This document shows, piece by piece, positions 15,406 through 24,286 of a stretch of DNA of 56,893 bases. A program made the translations under genes and the position numbers. Position 1 is the first letter of the stretch, and every line of letters starts with the position of its first letter. The stretch comes from Lachnospiraceae bacterium (lineage in GTDB: Bacteria; Bacillota; Clostridia; Lachnospirales; Lachnospiraceae): contig JAJQFO010000007.1 of the NCBI GenBank assembly GCA_021201095.1, forward strand, positions 1-56,893. The letters run 5' to 3'. A model generated the notes under the pieces. The model was given only the letters and a program-made list of their open reading frames with translations. It was not told the origin of the DNA and searched no databases.

Positions 15406-18036
15406 TCACGCATTCTCATCCGCGATTGCTGCCTGCGCCGCTGCCAGACGTGCGATCGGTACGCGGAACGGTGAGCAGGATACATAGTCAAGACCGATCC
15501 TGTGGCAGTACTCCACGGAAGACGGATCGCCGCCGTGCTCGCCGCAGATACCGAAGTGCAGATCCGGATTTGCCGGGCGGCCAAGCTCGATCGCCATCTC
15601 CATCAGCTTGCCGACGCCGTTCTGGTCGAGTTTCGCGAACGGGTCGTTCTCGAAGATCTTTGCGTCGTAATAGGAGGTCAGGAACTTGCTTGCGTCGTCA
15701 CGTGAGAAGCCGTAGCACATCTGTGTCAGGTCGTTTGTACCGAAGCAGAAGAAATCAGCCTCTTTTGCGATATCCGTAGCTGTCAGAGCCGCACGCGGGA
15801 TTTCGATCATCGTGCCGACTTCGTATTTCAGCTCTGCACCAGCTGACGCGATCTCCGCATCCGCTACTTCGACAACGATCTTCTTGACATATTTCAGCTC
15901 CTTGGCGTCGCCAACCAGCGGGATCATGATCTCCGGAACGACGGTCCAGTCCGGATGTCTCTTCTGTACATTGATCGCTGCGCGGATAACCGCCATTGTC
16001 TGCATCCGGGCAATCTCCGGGAAGGTGATGTCCAGACGGCAGCCGCGGTGTCCCATCATCGGGTTGAACTCCTTGAGTGCGTCGATCTGCTTGCGGATAT
16101 GCTCCATGCTCTTGTGCTGTGCGTCAGCGAGCTTGCGGATATCCTCCTCCTCAGTCGGTACAAACTCATGAAGAGGCGGATCCAGGAAACGAATGGTAAC
16201 AGGATTGCCTTCCATCGCCTCGTACAGTGCCTCGAAGTCTGCCTGCTGATACGGAAGGATTTTCGACAGAGCTGCTTCTCTCTCTTCCGTCGTCTCCGCG
16301 CAGATCATCTCGCGGAACGCGTCAATTCTCTCCTCGCCGAAGAACATATGCTCAGTACGGCAAAGGCCGATGCCCTCTGCGCCCAGCTCGCGTGCCTTGC
16401 GCGCATCTCTCGGAGTATCTGCGTTCGTCCTTACCTTCAGCTTGCGGTACTGGTCTGCCCATGCCATAATCCGTCCGAATTCTCCCGCGATCGTCGCATC
16501 TACGGTCGGGATAATCCCCTCGTAAACATTACCGGTCGAGCCGTCGATGGAAATCTCGTCGCCCTCATGGAATTCCTTGCTGCCGATGGTGAACTTTTTA
16601 TGCAGCTCGTCCATCACAATATCGCCGCAACCGGACACACAGCAGGTACCCATACCACGCGCTACCACTGCCGCATGGCTGGTCATACCGCCGCGGACAG
16701 TCAGGATGCCCTGCGCGCTCTTCATGCCTTCGATATCTTCCGGAGAGGTCTCCAGACGAACCAGGACTACCTTCTCACCTCTCGCTGCCCATGCCTTTGC
16801 ATCCTCAGCTGAGAAGACAATCTTGCCACAGGCTGCTCCCGGGGAAGCGCCCAGGCCTCTGGTCATCGGCACTGCCTTGTGCAGAATGTAGGAATCAAAC
16901 TGCGGATGAAGCAGGGTATCCAGGTTACGCGGATCAATCATCGCCACCGCTTCCTTCTCGGTGCGCTTGCCCTCGTCCACAAGGTCGCAGGCAATCTTCA
17001 AAGCCGCCTGTGCCGTTCTCTTGCCGTTACGTGTCTGAAGCATGTAGAGCTTATTATTCTCTACTGTGAATTCCATGTCCTGCATATCTCTGTAATGGTC
17101 TTCCAGGATCGTGCAGACTTCTTTGAACTGTTTAAATGCCTCCGGGAACTTCTGTTCCATCTCGGAAATATGCATCGGCGTACGCACACCTGCTACCACG
17201 TCCTCGCCCTGCGCGTTCGTCAGGAATTCACCGAACAGACCCTTCGCTCCGGTCGCCGGGTCACGTGTAAACGCTACGCCCGTGCCGCAGTCATCGCCCA
17301 TGTTGCCGAATGCCATCATCTGTACATTTACAGCAGTACCCCAGGAATACGGGATATCATTGTCGCGGCGGTATACATTTGCACGCGGGTTGTCCCAGGA
17401 GCGGAACACAGCCTTGATTGCCTCGACCAGCTGTACCTTCGGGTCGGTCGGGAAATCGCTGCCGATCTTCTCTTTGTATTCTGCCTTGAACTGATTTGCC
17501 AGCTCCTTCAGGTCATCCGCATCCAGCTCTACGTCATGCACAACGCCCTTTTTCGCCTTCATCTTGTCGATCAGTTCTTCGAAATATTTCTTGCCGACCT
17601 CCATTACGACGTCAGAGAACATCTGAATAAAACGGCGATAGCAGTCCCATGCCCAGCGTGGATTGCCCGACTTCTCGGCAAGCACCTCTACTACTTCCTC
17701 ATTCAGACCCAGGTTCAGGATCGTATCCATCATGCCCGGCATAGATGCACGCGCACCTGAGCGAACCGATACAAGCAGAGGATTCTGAATATCTCCGAAC
17801 TTCTTGCCGGTGATCTCCTCCATCTTGCCGATTGCCTCTACAATCTGACCCATGATCTCATCATTGATCTGACGGCCGTCCTCATAGTACTGTGTGCAGG
17901 CTTCCGTGGTGATCGTAAAGCCCTGCGGTACGGGAAGTCCGAGGTTTGTCATCTCGGCGAGGTTTGCTCCCTTGCCACCGAGCAGGTTGCGCATGTCGGC
18001 ATTGCCCTCGGTGAACATATAAACCCATTTGTTCAT
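15406..18036 (-). CDS. ppdK: Pyruvate, phosphate dikinase
   Basis: The protein has 876 residues, full length for bacterial PPDK. The N-terminal nucleotide-binding domain begins NKWVYMFTEGNADMRNLLGG and contains LLVSVRSGARASMPGMMDT. The phosphohistidine region is GGMTSHAAVVARGMGTCCVSG (active-site His in TSHAA). The C-terminal PEP/pyruvate barrel ends with GICGEHGGDPSSVEYC. It interconverts PEP, AMP and PPi with pyruvate, ATP and phosphate. AGGAGGAATAGG places the start at 18036; the upstream 19 codons are not conserved in the family. Its partner in PPi metabolism is the PPi-PFK gene directly upstream. Confidence 0.97.
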   Translation of the reverse strand: MNKWVYMFTEGNADMRNLLGGKGANLAEMTNLGLPVPQGFTITTEACTQYYEDGRQINDEIMGQIVEAIGKMEEITGKKFGDIQNPLLVSVRSGARASMPGMMDTILNLGLNEEVVEVLAEKSGNPRWAWDCYRRFIQMFSDVVMEVGKKYFEELIDKMKAKKGVVHDVELDADDLKELANQFKAEYKEKIGSDFPTDPKVQLVEAIKAVFRSWDNPRANVYRRDNDIPYSWGTAVNVQMMAFGNMGDDCGTGVAFTRDPATGAKGLFGEFLTNAQGEDVVAGVRTPMHISEMEQKFPEAFKQFKEVCTILEDHYRDMQDMEFTVENNKLYMLQTRNGKRTAQAALKIACDLVDEGKRTEKEAVAMIDPRNLDTLLHPQFDSYILHKAVPMTRGLGASPGAACGKIVFSAEDAKAWAARGEKVVLVRLETSPEDIEGMKSAQGILTVRGGMTSHAAVVARGMGTCCVSGCGDIVMDELHKKFTIGSKEFHEGDEISIDGSTGNVYEGIIPTVDATIAGEFGRIMAWADQYRKLKVRTNADTPRDARKARELGAEGIGLCRTEHMFFGEERIDAFREMICAETTEEREAALSKILPYQQADFEALYEAMEGNPVTIRFLDPPLHEFVPTEEEDIRKLADAQHKSMEHIRKQIDALKEFNPMMGHRGCRLDITFPEIARMQTMAVIRAAINVQKRHPDWTVVPEIMIPLVGDAKELKYVKKIVVEVADAEIASAGAELKYEVGTMIEIPRAALTATDIAKEADFFCFGTNDLTQMCYGFSRDDASKFLTSYYDAKIFENDPFAKLDQNGVGKLMEMAIELGRPANPDLHFGICGEHGGDPSSVEYCHRIGLDYVSCSPFRVPIARLAAAQAAIADENA

Positions 18037-18291
18037 GTTTCCTATTCCTCCTGAATTGTTTTTCGGGAAAGAGCCAGTCCTTCCAATGCACAAAACATCC
18101 GGCGGCGGCGTTCTTTTCGAAGCCTCCGGCGAATGAGCCTGATGTGCTGTTTTCCGAACCGCGTTCTGTCTGTCTCATTTGCCCGCCTGTCCAAAGGCAC
18201 AGCCAAACGGGTAAATGACTGCTTTCAAAGCTTTTCGTCATCGCGGCTTTTGGATTTCCCATTTGGATATCTAATCTTCATCCATAGGTCA

Positions 18292-18319
18292 ATTGTAACA
18301 TATTTCTAATAACAGTCAA
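18292..18319 (-). promoter_or_regulatory. ppdK promoter with structured leader
   Basis: The -35 TTGACT (18314-18319) and -10 TACAAT (18292-18297) are 16 bases apart. The leader to 18036 is about 250 bases. It contains an imperfect stem, CATTTACCCG with CGGGCAAATG, around 18170-18220, and a second GC-rich hairpin near 18100. No known riboswitch was recognised. Confidence 0.6.
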
Positions 18320-18426
18320 GAATATCCTTGTCTATTTTCTTGACTTTTTTGTGCATATTCTTTGAAAAGAGTATGTCGTCCAGCTTATTTTTGTATTTTT
18401 TTACGGATAATTCTATATAAGCTTTT

Positions 18427-18452
18427 GTGTGCCTTGCCCGGCTCTGTGCATA
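18427..18452 (-). repeat. Truncated copy of structured repeat family R1
   Basis: On the minus strand TGCACAGAGCCGGGCAAGG matches the first arm of the copy at 1176-1272 (TGCGCAGAGCCGGGTAAGG). The later stems are missing. As with copy 1, it directly follows a terminator hairpin. Confidence 0.6.
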
Positions 18453-18479
18453 AAATACCCCGCAGCGAACCGCGGGGTA
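18453..18479 (-). terminator. Terminator of the PPi-PFK gene
   Basis: TACCCCGC pairs with GCGGGGTA around the GGTTCGCT centre, followed by TTTTAT on the minus strand. It lies 31 bases after the stop codon. Confidence 0.8.
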
Positions 18480-18509
18480 CCATTCTAAACTATGAATACA
18501 GGGAACCGA

Positions 18510-19757
18510 TTATTTTCTGTAGGAGCTGCGGTTCAGCACAAGGTGCTTCGGCACACCGTTCACCATCAGCGGCATCAGCTCGCCCAAGATCAGCGGGCGC
18601 GCATACTCAACATATCCCTCACCGATGTCTGTACCGTCGTTGATGATCCACTCGGACGGAACCGGTCTCTCTACGTTTGCAATCGCATGAATGTCATAGA
18701 TGCTGTAGCCAACCTGATACGGGCTGCGCTCCTTTACATCGATCGTGATCATCATGCCGGTCTGACCCTCGTCAGCCGCCTTGCATGCCAGATAGCCTAC
18801 GTTGAACGCTTCATTGATATCATTCAGAGACGCGATATGGGTTGCCGCTCTCTGCAGAGTAGAAAGTTCGATCGCACGCGTCTTCAGGCCTGTCTCCGCG
18901 GCAACCTTGTTCGCCAGCGTAGCCGCACATCCGGAAAGCTGCTTATGTCCGAAAGCATCTACATAGTCAGAACCGCCGCCGAGTTCGCATACAAAACGTC
19001 CATCCGCAATGCGGATACCCTCGGAAACCGCGATCACTACAGAGCTCTTCTTCGCCGCAAGATCTTTTACTCTTGCCATAAAATCGTCCATATCAAATAC
19101 GGACTCCGGCACATAGATCAGATCCGGTCCTTCGCAGTCCTCGTCTCTGGAAAGTGCCGCAGCAGCGGTCAGCCAGCCTGCGTGACGTCCCATGATCTCT
19201 ACGATGCAAACGGTCGGCTTCTCCACACCAAAGCTAGCGTTATCGCGGATCACTTCCTTAAGGGAGGTCGCGATATATTTCGCTGCGGAGCCGTAGCCCG
19301 GGCAATGGTCAGTGATCGGCAGATCATTATCAATCGTCTTCGGAACGCCCATGAAGCGCTGGGTCTTGCCCTTAAGTGCCGCATAATCAGAAAGCATCTT
19401 GATCGTATCCATCGAATCATTGCCGCCGATGTAGAACAGGCACTCGATGTTATATTTTTCCAGAATTTCAAAAATCTTGTCGTAAACCGCCTCGTTGCCC
19501 TCGATCTTCGGCAGCTTGTAACGGCAGGAACCAAGGAAGGCTGACGGTGTTCTCTTCAGAAGCTCGATGTCCTTATCTTCCTTAATATATTCGCCCATGT
19601 CCACCAGGTCCTCATTTAAAAAGCCCTGGATCCCGTGATGCATACCATAAATCTTCTCAACGCCAAGCTCTCTCGCCTTGCTCACCACGCCCGCGAGGCT
19701 GGAATTAATCACCGCTGTCGGGCCGCCGGACTGGCCTACTACAATATTTCCTTTCAT
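18510..19757 (-). CDS. pfp: Pyrophosphate-dependent 6-phosphofructokinase
   Basis: The protein has 415 residues. The N-terminus NIVVGQSGGPTAVINSSL and the MGRHAGW motif identify the phosphofructokinase superfamily. The nucleotide-site residue is Asn in GGNDSMDT instead of the Gly of ATP enzymes (GGDGS), and the catalytic loop is PKTIDNDLP, with Lys where ATP enzymes have Gly (GTIDND). Both changes are established markers of PPi use. It phosphorylates fructose 6-phosphate with PPi. The gene has its own promoter at 19947-19975 with a 180-base leader that contains a dispersed repeat. CAGGAGG precedes the ATG. Confidence 0.94.
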   Translation of the reverse strand: MKGNIVVGQSGGPTAVINSSLAGVVSKARELGVEKIYGMHHGIQGFLNEDLVDMGEYIKEDKDIELLKRTPSAFLGSCRYKLPKIEGNEAVYDKIFEILEKYNIECLFYIGGNDSMDTIKMLSDYAALKGKTQRFMGVPKTIDNDLPITDHCPGYGSAAKYIATSLKEVIRDNASFGVEKPTVCIVEIMGRHAGWLTAAAALSRDEDCEGPDLIYVPESVFDMDDFMARVKDLAAKKSSVVIAVSEGIRIADGRFVCELGGGSDYVDAFGHKQLSGCAATLANKVAAETGLKTRAIELSTLQRAATHIASLNDINEAFNVGYLACKAADEGQTGMMITIDVKERSPYQVGYSIYDIHAIANVERPVPSEWIINDGTDIGEGYVEYARPLILGELMPLMVNGVPKHLVLNRSSYRK

Positions 19758-19821
19758 TGTAAATTCCTCCTGAATTTCTGTCTGTAGTTGTTTACTCTGT
19801 GAAAATCTGTATCATTCAGAA

Positions 19822-19900
19822 CATGTTCCATATTCGCGAAGCGAATGCAGGCTGCAGGCTGTCCCCATCGCGAAGCAATCTCAAACCGCCCGGTTTCCCT
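19822..19900 (-). repeat. Palindromic dispersed repeat R2, copy A, in the PPi-PFK leader
   Basis: The repeat contains the perfect hairpin ATTCGCGAAGCGAAT (19831-19845). It shares the frame CATG..CC..GCAGG..CCCATCGCG..GC.ATYTCA..TTTCCC with a second copy at 25203-25287 inside a coding region. The rest of the 329-base gap (19758-20086) holds only the PPi-PFK promoter. Confidence 0.65.
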
Positions 19901-19946
19901 TACATGTCCGTCTCTCAAACGAGCAAACCAGATTTTCCCGCCAAGC

Positions 19947-19975
19947 AGTATAGCAGAATTTTCCTGATACCGCAA
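19947..19975 (-). promoter_or_regulatory. PPi-PFK promoter
   Basis: The -35 TTGCGG (19970-19975) and extended -10 TGCTATACT (TATACT at 19947-19952) are 17 bases apart. It is upstream of repeat R2, so the repeat is transcribed in the leader. Confidence 0.65.
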
Positions 19976-20086
19976 GATGGAATCTGGGGATTTCATGTAT
20001 TTTACAGCTATTACTGCTATTATTCAGGCTTTTGCTGCAGTTTTTTCACGCGGCGTATGGGTTCCCACAGCCAAAAACCAGTTCCT

Positions 20087-21469
20087 TCAGGAACGCGCCG
20101 TCGGTTCCCGGAAAATCCTTCCCAGCAGAATGACCGCCGCAATCGCCAGCACGAATTCCGCGCAGGGCTGGGCGTAAGCAAGGCCGTACAGCGGCCAGAG
20201 CCAGTTCAGCAAAAACAGCGCCGGTATCTCCAGCACGACCTTTCTTAAAATAGCAAATACCAGCGACTTCCTTCCCATGCCGCAGGCCTGAAACACACCC
20301 ACTGCCAGGAAATCGACATTCAAAAATACCAGTTCCAGGCACATCCCCTTCAGGAAGCGGCCGCCATAGGCGACTACCTCTTCATTTTTCATAAACAGGC
20401 GAATCAGCCTTTCCGAACCTGCGAAATAAACAACCGTCATCAGCAGCATGAATGTAACACTGATTTTCGCAGTGAAGGTAATGGCCTTTTTCATGCGTTC
20501 CCGGTTCCCGCTGGCGTAGTTGTAGCCGACCAGCGGCATAATGCCCTGCGAGACGCCCATCGCAATATACATGGGGATCATGTTGATCTTCTGGGTGATT
20601 CCCATCGCGGCGACCGCGTTGGAGCCGTAGGAGGAGGTAAAGTTATTCAGCACTGTCATGCTGGTCACGTTCAGCAGATTCTGAATCGCGGCTGGCACGC
20701 CGACCGCACAGATTCCCTTCAATATCGCCTTGTCAAAAGCAAACACGCGCGGGTTTACACACACCAGCGTTTTCCCGCGGCGCACCCACAAAAGGGCAAA
20801 GAAATAAACACAGGCCACACAGTTGGAAAGAAAGGTAGCCAGCCCCGCACCGGCCGCTCCCATGCCCAATCCCGCAGGCAGTATGAAGATCGGATCCAGG
20901 ACAATGTTCAGCAGACAGCCGCTCATGGTGCCGATACTCGCGTGCAGGGAAGCGCCCTCCGAGCGCACCAGATTGGCCAGGACGACATTCAGAATCGCCG
21001 GAACCGCCCCGCAAAGCGTGGTCCAGCGCAGATACTGCCAGGTAGCCTCCGCAGTGTCGCTGGTGGTCCCCAGGATTCCCAGCAGCTGGGCATGGAAAAT
21101 GCCTGCCATCAATGAAAATAAAATGGAACATCCCAGAGCGCAATAAAAGCTGACAGCAGAGCTTTTCCGCACCGACTCGTACTCCTTTTTTCCAAGAAAG
21201 CGGCTCATCAGACTGGAGCCGCCGACTCCAAACAGATTAATGATGGCATTAAACGCCAGAAGCACCGGCGCTGCCAGCGTGACTGCGGCATTTTCCACCG
21301 GATCATTCAGCATACCCACAAAGTATGTGTCTGCCAGGTTATAAATCACCATAACAAGGGAGCTGAGCACCGTAGGAACCGCCATCTTCATGACCGCCCG
21401 CGGAATCGGCGTCTGCTCAAACAATTCTACCTTCTGTTCTTCTATTGACTGTCCTTTTTCGTCCGGCAT
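20087..21469 (-). CDS. MATE-family multidrug/Na+ efflux transporter
   Basis: The protein has 460 residues and about 12 hydrophobic helices in two repeats. The start of the fold, PIPRAVMKMAVPTVLSSLVM and YNLADTYFVGML, is the NorM/DinF-type signature; NAVAAMGITQKINMIPMYIA marks the second half. Family members export drugs or metabolites coupled to Na+ or H+. AAAGGAG precedes the ATG. It is 33 bases downstream of the nitroreductase gene, so the two are probably co-transcribed. The substrate is unknown. Confidence 0.92.
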   Translation of the reverse strand: MPDEKGQSIEEQKVELFEQTPIPRAVMKMAVPTVLSSLVMVIYNLADTYFVGMLNDPVENAAVTLAAPVLLAFNAIINLFGVGGSSLMSRFLGKKEYESVRKSSAVSFYCALGCSILFSLMAGIFHAQLLGILGTTSDTAEATWQYLRWTTLCGAVPAILNVVLANLVRSEGASLHASIGTMSGCLLNIVLDPIFILPAGLGMGAAGAGLATFLSNCVACVYFFALLWVRRGKTLVCVNPRVFAFDKAILKGICAVGVPAAIQNLLNVTSMTVLNNFTSSYGSNAVAAMGITQKINMIPMYIAMGVSQGIMPLVGYNYASGNRERMKKAITFTAKISVTFMLLMTVVYFAGSERLIRLFMKNEEVVAYGGRFLKGMCLELVFLNVDFLAVGVFQACGMGRKSLVFAILRKVVLEIPALFLLNWLWPLYGLAYAQPCAEFVLAIAAVILLGRIFREPTARS

Positions 21470-21502
21470 AGTGCTCCTTTCAAAAATCCACTTTTCCTCT
21501 CA

Positions 21503-22024
21503 TCACCACCGCTCAAAATGCACCTGACTCTCTTCATAGTCCGGATGATCACCCTTCTTTTCCTCAGCCGGATAGCCAAACGCGATAATCGAGTGCGGAA
21601 TTACCGTCTCCGGCAGGGAAAACAGTTCTCGCTGTTTTTCCACCCGATCCATCTGCGGCCAGGTGCCGAGCCATACGGAGCCGATGCCAAGCCCTTCGGC
21701 TGCAAGAATCATATTCTGCCCGGCAATCGCGCCGTCAATCACCCAGTATTCCTTCGCCGGCGGAAACGCACGCTCCATGTCTCCAAGGATCAAAATGCCC
21801 ACATCGCAATGGCGGAGCGGTCCGGCAGGTCTTCCATTGGCATCCGCCATCTTATTCAACGTCTCTTTATCGCGTACCACCAGGAAGCTCCAGTCGCGGG
21901 TATTTGCGCAGCTGGGTCCTGTCATCCCCGCCCGGAGTATGGTGTGCAGATCCTCATCCGTTATCTTCTGCTCCGTAAACGAGCGGATGCTCCTTCTTTT
22001 TAAGACACCCTCTGTCAATTCCAT
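21503..22024 (-). CDS. Nitroreductase-family flavoprotein
   Basis: The protein has 173 residues. RRSIRSFTEQKITDEDL is the FMN phosphate-binding N-terminus, and GIGSVWLGTWP with IIAFGYPAEEK the conserved C-terminal half. It reduces nitro compounds, quinones or similar with NAD(P)H as an FMN dimer; the physiological substrate is unknown. GGGAG before the ATG at 22024 and the family N-terminus set the start; the open frame to 22117 is extra. It is paired with the MATE transporter, which suggests a detoxification unit. Confidence 0.92.
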   Translation of the reverse strand: MELTEGVLKRRSIRSFTEQKITDEDLHTILRAGMTGPSCANTRDWSFLVVRDKETLNKMADANGRPAGPLRHCDVGILILGDMERAFPPAKEYWVIDGAIAGQNMILAAEGLGIGSVWLGTWPQMDRVEKQRELFSLPETVIPHSIIAFGYPAEEKKGDHPDYEESQVHFERW

Positions 22025-22179
22025 GATTATAATTCTCCCTTCTCTCCATGCCAGAACTATGCAGCCGCAGGCTTTCTTCCTGTGTTTTAACCTTATTCCT
22101 GTGCTTTCATTATTCATATAAGTTCAAAACAGTAAGGCGGTCTTTGCTTCGCTGTTCTGAATAGCTGCCATTTTTCTAA

Positions 22180-23106
22180 TCATTTTAACAAGCGGTAAAA
22201 TTCTTCATTCTGAGGAACCGGAATACCATATTTACACCCCATGGCACACACGGTCCCGGCAAACAGCTCCACTTCCGTCTGCCGTCCCGCCAGGACATCC
22301 TGCCGCATCGAAGGCTGCCCCTTAGGAGAGAGGCCGTCGATGACATCCACCCAGCCCCGCAGCTCTTCTTCCGTCAGCAGGATCCCTGCCGCGGCGGCCA
22401 CACTTCTGGCCTCTTCCATCGCTGTTACCATGATATTTCGAAGCTCTCCAGGTCTCTGCACGCCCTCATAATCCACATCAAAGACCGCACAGGTCTGATT
22501 GACTCCCACATTCAGCATCCACTTGCTGTAGATCTGATGGCGAATGTCCTCCGGCACCTGATAGGCCAGACCGGTTCGTCCAAAAAACTCCTCCGCTTCA
22601 CAGACAGCTTCGCTTCGGGAGGAATCTTTTTCACCGAATGCAATATAGCCTGCTTTGCTGTATGTAACCTGCCGGTTTTTCGTATCGCCTAAACACACTG
22701 CTGAGTGTGCATCTACCCTGGTTGCGTCCATTCCCTGTACGCAGGAGTACAGCAGCCGCTTTGGTTTCAGAATTTCTTCCAGCATCTGTTCCGAGGACAC
22801 TCCATTTAAAAACGACATCACAATGGTCTGCTCCCCGCAAAAGGGGCGCGCCATCCTGGCCGCTTCCGCAAGAGCCATGTACTTCGTAGTAAAAATGAGC
22901 AAATCCACCGGACTGCCTTCTTCCGGCGTCACATAATGGAACTCGCATTTTTTCCCATTCGCATAAACCCCTTCCGCCCGATAGCGGCGGATGCGTTCCT
23001 CATCCGCAATGATCAGCAGGTCTTCCCTGTCCATTTTTTCCAGCAGCAGGCTCCCATAAAGCACGCCCAGGGCGCCCAGTCCTACGATTCCAACTGTTTT
23101 GATCAT
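22180..23106 (-). CDS. Ketopantoate reductase family protein (ApbA/PanE)
   Basis: The protein has 308 residues. The N-terminal Rossmann motif is GIVGLGALGVLYG. SKWMLNVGVNQTCAVF carries the family Lys and Asn positions. Family members reduce 2-oxo acids such as 2-dehydropantoate with NADPH. No pantothenate genes are adjacent, so a different oxo-acid is possible. It starts 14 bases after the Fic gene stop, which suggests co-transcription. Confidence 0.88.
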   Translation of the reverse strand: MIKTVGIVGLGALGVLYGSLLLEKMDREDLLIIADEERIRRYRAEGVYANGKKCEFHYVTPEEGSPVDLLIFTTKYMALAEAARMARPFCGEQTIVMSFLNGVSSEQMLEEILKPKRLLYSCVQGMDATRVDAHSAVCLGDTKNRQVTYSKAGYIAFGEKDSSRSEAVCEAEEFFGRTGLAYQVPEDIRHQIYSKWMLNVGVNQTCAVFDVDYEGVQRPGELRNIMVTAMEEARSVAAAAGILLTEEELRGWVDVIDGLSPKGQPSMRQDVLAGRQTEVELFAGTVCAMGCKYGIPVPQNEEFYRLLK

Positions 23107-23120
23107 AATATCTCCTCTAC

Positions 23121-24026
23121 CTAATCATTTTCACTATCATACCCTATCCGAAAATAGTCAAGATAGCGTTTAAACCGGTCCTGCGCCGTCAGGCAGGTGT
23201 CTCTTAGAAAACCTCTCTCCGTCCGCCAGGATGCCAGGCCCCGGTAATAAAACAGCTTCAGATCGTCCTCGATAATGAAAGGAACGATATTATTCCGCAG
23301 GCATTCTTTAAACATAATCAGCCGTCCCACGCGGCCGTTTCCATCCTGAAAAGGATGAATACTCTCAAACCTGTAATGAAAATCCAGTATTTCATCAAAG
23401 CTTCTGACTTTAGATGTATTGTATTCAGCCAACAGCCGCTTCATTTTTGCAGAAACCTCTTCCGGAGCTGCCGTCTCTTTTCCTCCCACCTCGTTGGGAA
23501 GTCTCTTGTAATCACCAACGACAAACCATTCCTTACGGCTATCGCTGGTTCCGGTTTTAAGCATCAGATGCAGCTGCTTAATCAGTTTCTCAGATACCTG
23601 TAAATGAGCCTGATCGATAATCAGATCTATACAGCGAAAATGGTTCGCCGTTTCCAGAATATCATCCACATTCATTCCTTCCGAATCCGTGCAGATGGTA
23701 TTTGTTTCGTAAATATACCGTGTCTGGTCGTGAGTAAGCCTGCTTCCTTCCATGTGGTTGGAATTGTAGGTCAGGTCTATCTGGATCCTGTGATAAATGC
23801 CGCCCTTCGTCCCGCTTTCTTTCTCATTTTTTAGAACTGCAAGCAGCGTCTTCGGCTCTTCCCTATGCGCGTTCGTCCGCACTGGCTTTACGGCTGTCTC
23901 GGGAATGTTCCAGGTTTTTCCCGTTAAAAAAGCTCCAGGGATACGCCCTCCGGCACAATAATTCCTGACGCTTCTTTCTGATATATTCCATTTCTTTGCC
24001 ATCTCGGCTACCGACAAATATTTCAT
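23121..24026 (-). CDS. Fic-domain protein with N-terminal DNA-binding-like domain
   Basis: The protein has 301 residues. Residues 3 to about 45 resemble an excisionase/MerR-type winged helix (SVAEMAKKWNISERSVRNY). The Fic active site is HPFQDGNGRVGR with His224. An inhibitory motif of the (S/T)xxxE(G/N) type is present as SNHMEG (Ser89, Glu93, Gly94), as in class II Fic enzymes that self-inhibit. Such proteins transfer AMP or a related group to hydroxyl side chains of target proteins. No antitoxin gene is adjacent. The target is unknown; a role in regulation is inferred from the DNA-binding-like domain. Confidence 0.9.
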   Translation of the reverse strand: MKYLSVAEMAKKWNISERSVRNYCAGGRIPGAFLTGKTWNIPETAVKPVRTNAHREEPKTLLAVLKNEKESGTKGGIYHRIQIDLTYNSNHMEGSRLTHDQTRYIYETNTICTDSEGMNVDDILETANHFRCIDLIIDQAHLQVSEKLIKQLHLMLKTGTSDSRKEWFVVGDYKRLPNEVGGKETAAPEEVSAKMKRLLAEYNTSKVRSFDEILDFHYRFESIHPFQDGNGRVGRLIMFKECLRNNIVPFIIEDDLKLFYYRGLASWRTERGFLRDTCLTAQDRFKRYLDYFRIGYDSEND

Positions 24027-24155
24027 CTGCTACGTCCTCCGAGTAGCAGTATACAACATTATCGGCAAAATTTCAATATAAGCGCAATTAAATCATCGTG
24101 ATTTTTGCCGTTTCCGGCAGTTTTTCCAGGTACCGCCTGTCCTGGTTTGTCCGTC

Positions 24156-24286
24156 GGCATTAAAAATGGGCTCGCCTTAATATTAGCCTGTGTCTCATAG
24201 GAAATGGGCTCTCCTTAGCTTGCCAATAGCTCACAGAAAATAGACTCACCTTAGTTGCCAATGGCTTACAAAAGAACAGCCTCCCC
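24156..24286 (-). repeat. 36-38 bp tandem repeat spanning the rsuA-family stop codon
   Basis: On the minus strand the units are 24286-24251, 24250-24215, 24214-24177 and a partial one to 24156. They begin GGNGAGNC and share the core TATTGGCAA.CTAA. The first unit includes the last codons and the stop of the pseudouridine synthase gene; the others lie in the gap before the Fic gene. Confidence 0.7.

Noticed and set aside
24156..24286. CRISPR-like short repeats near the pseudouridine synthase gene
   Set aside because: Units are contiguous tandem copies without spacers, and no cas genes are present.
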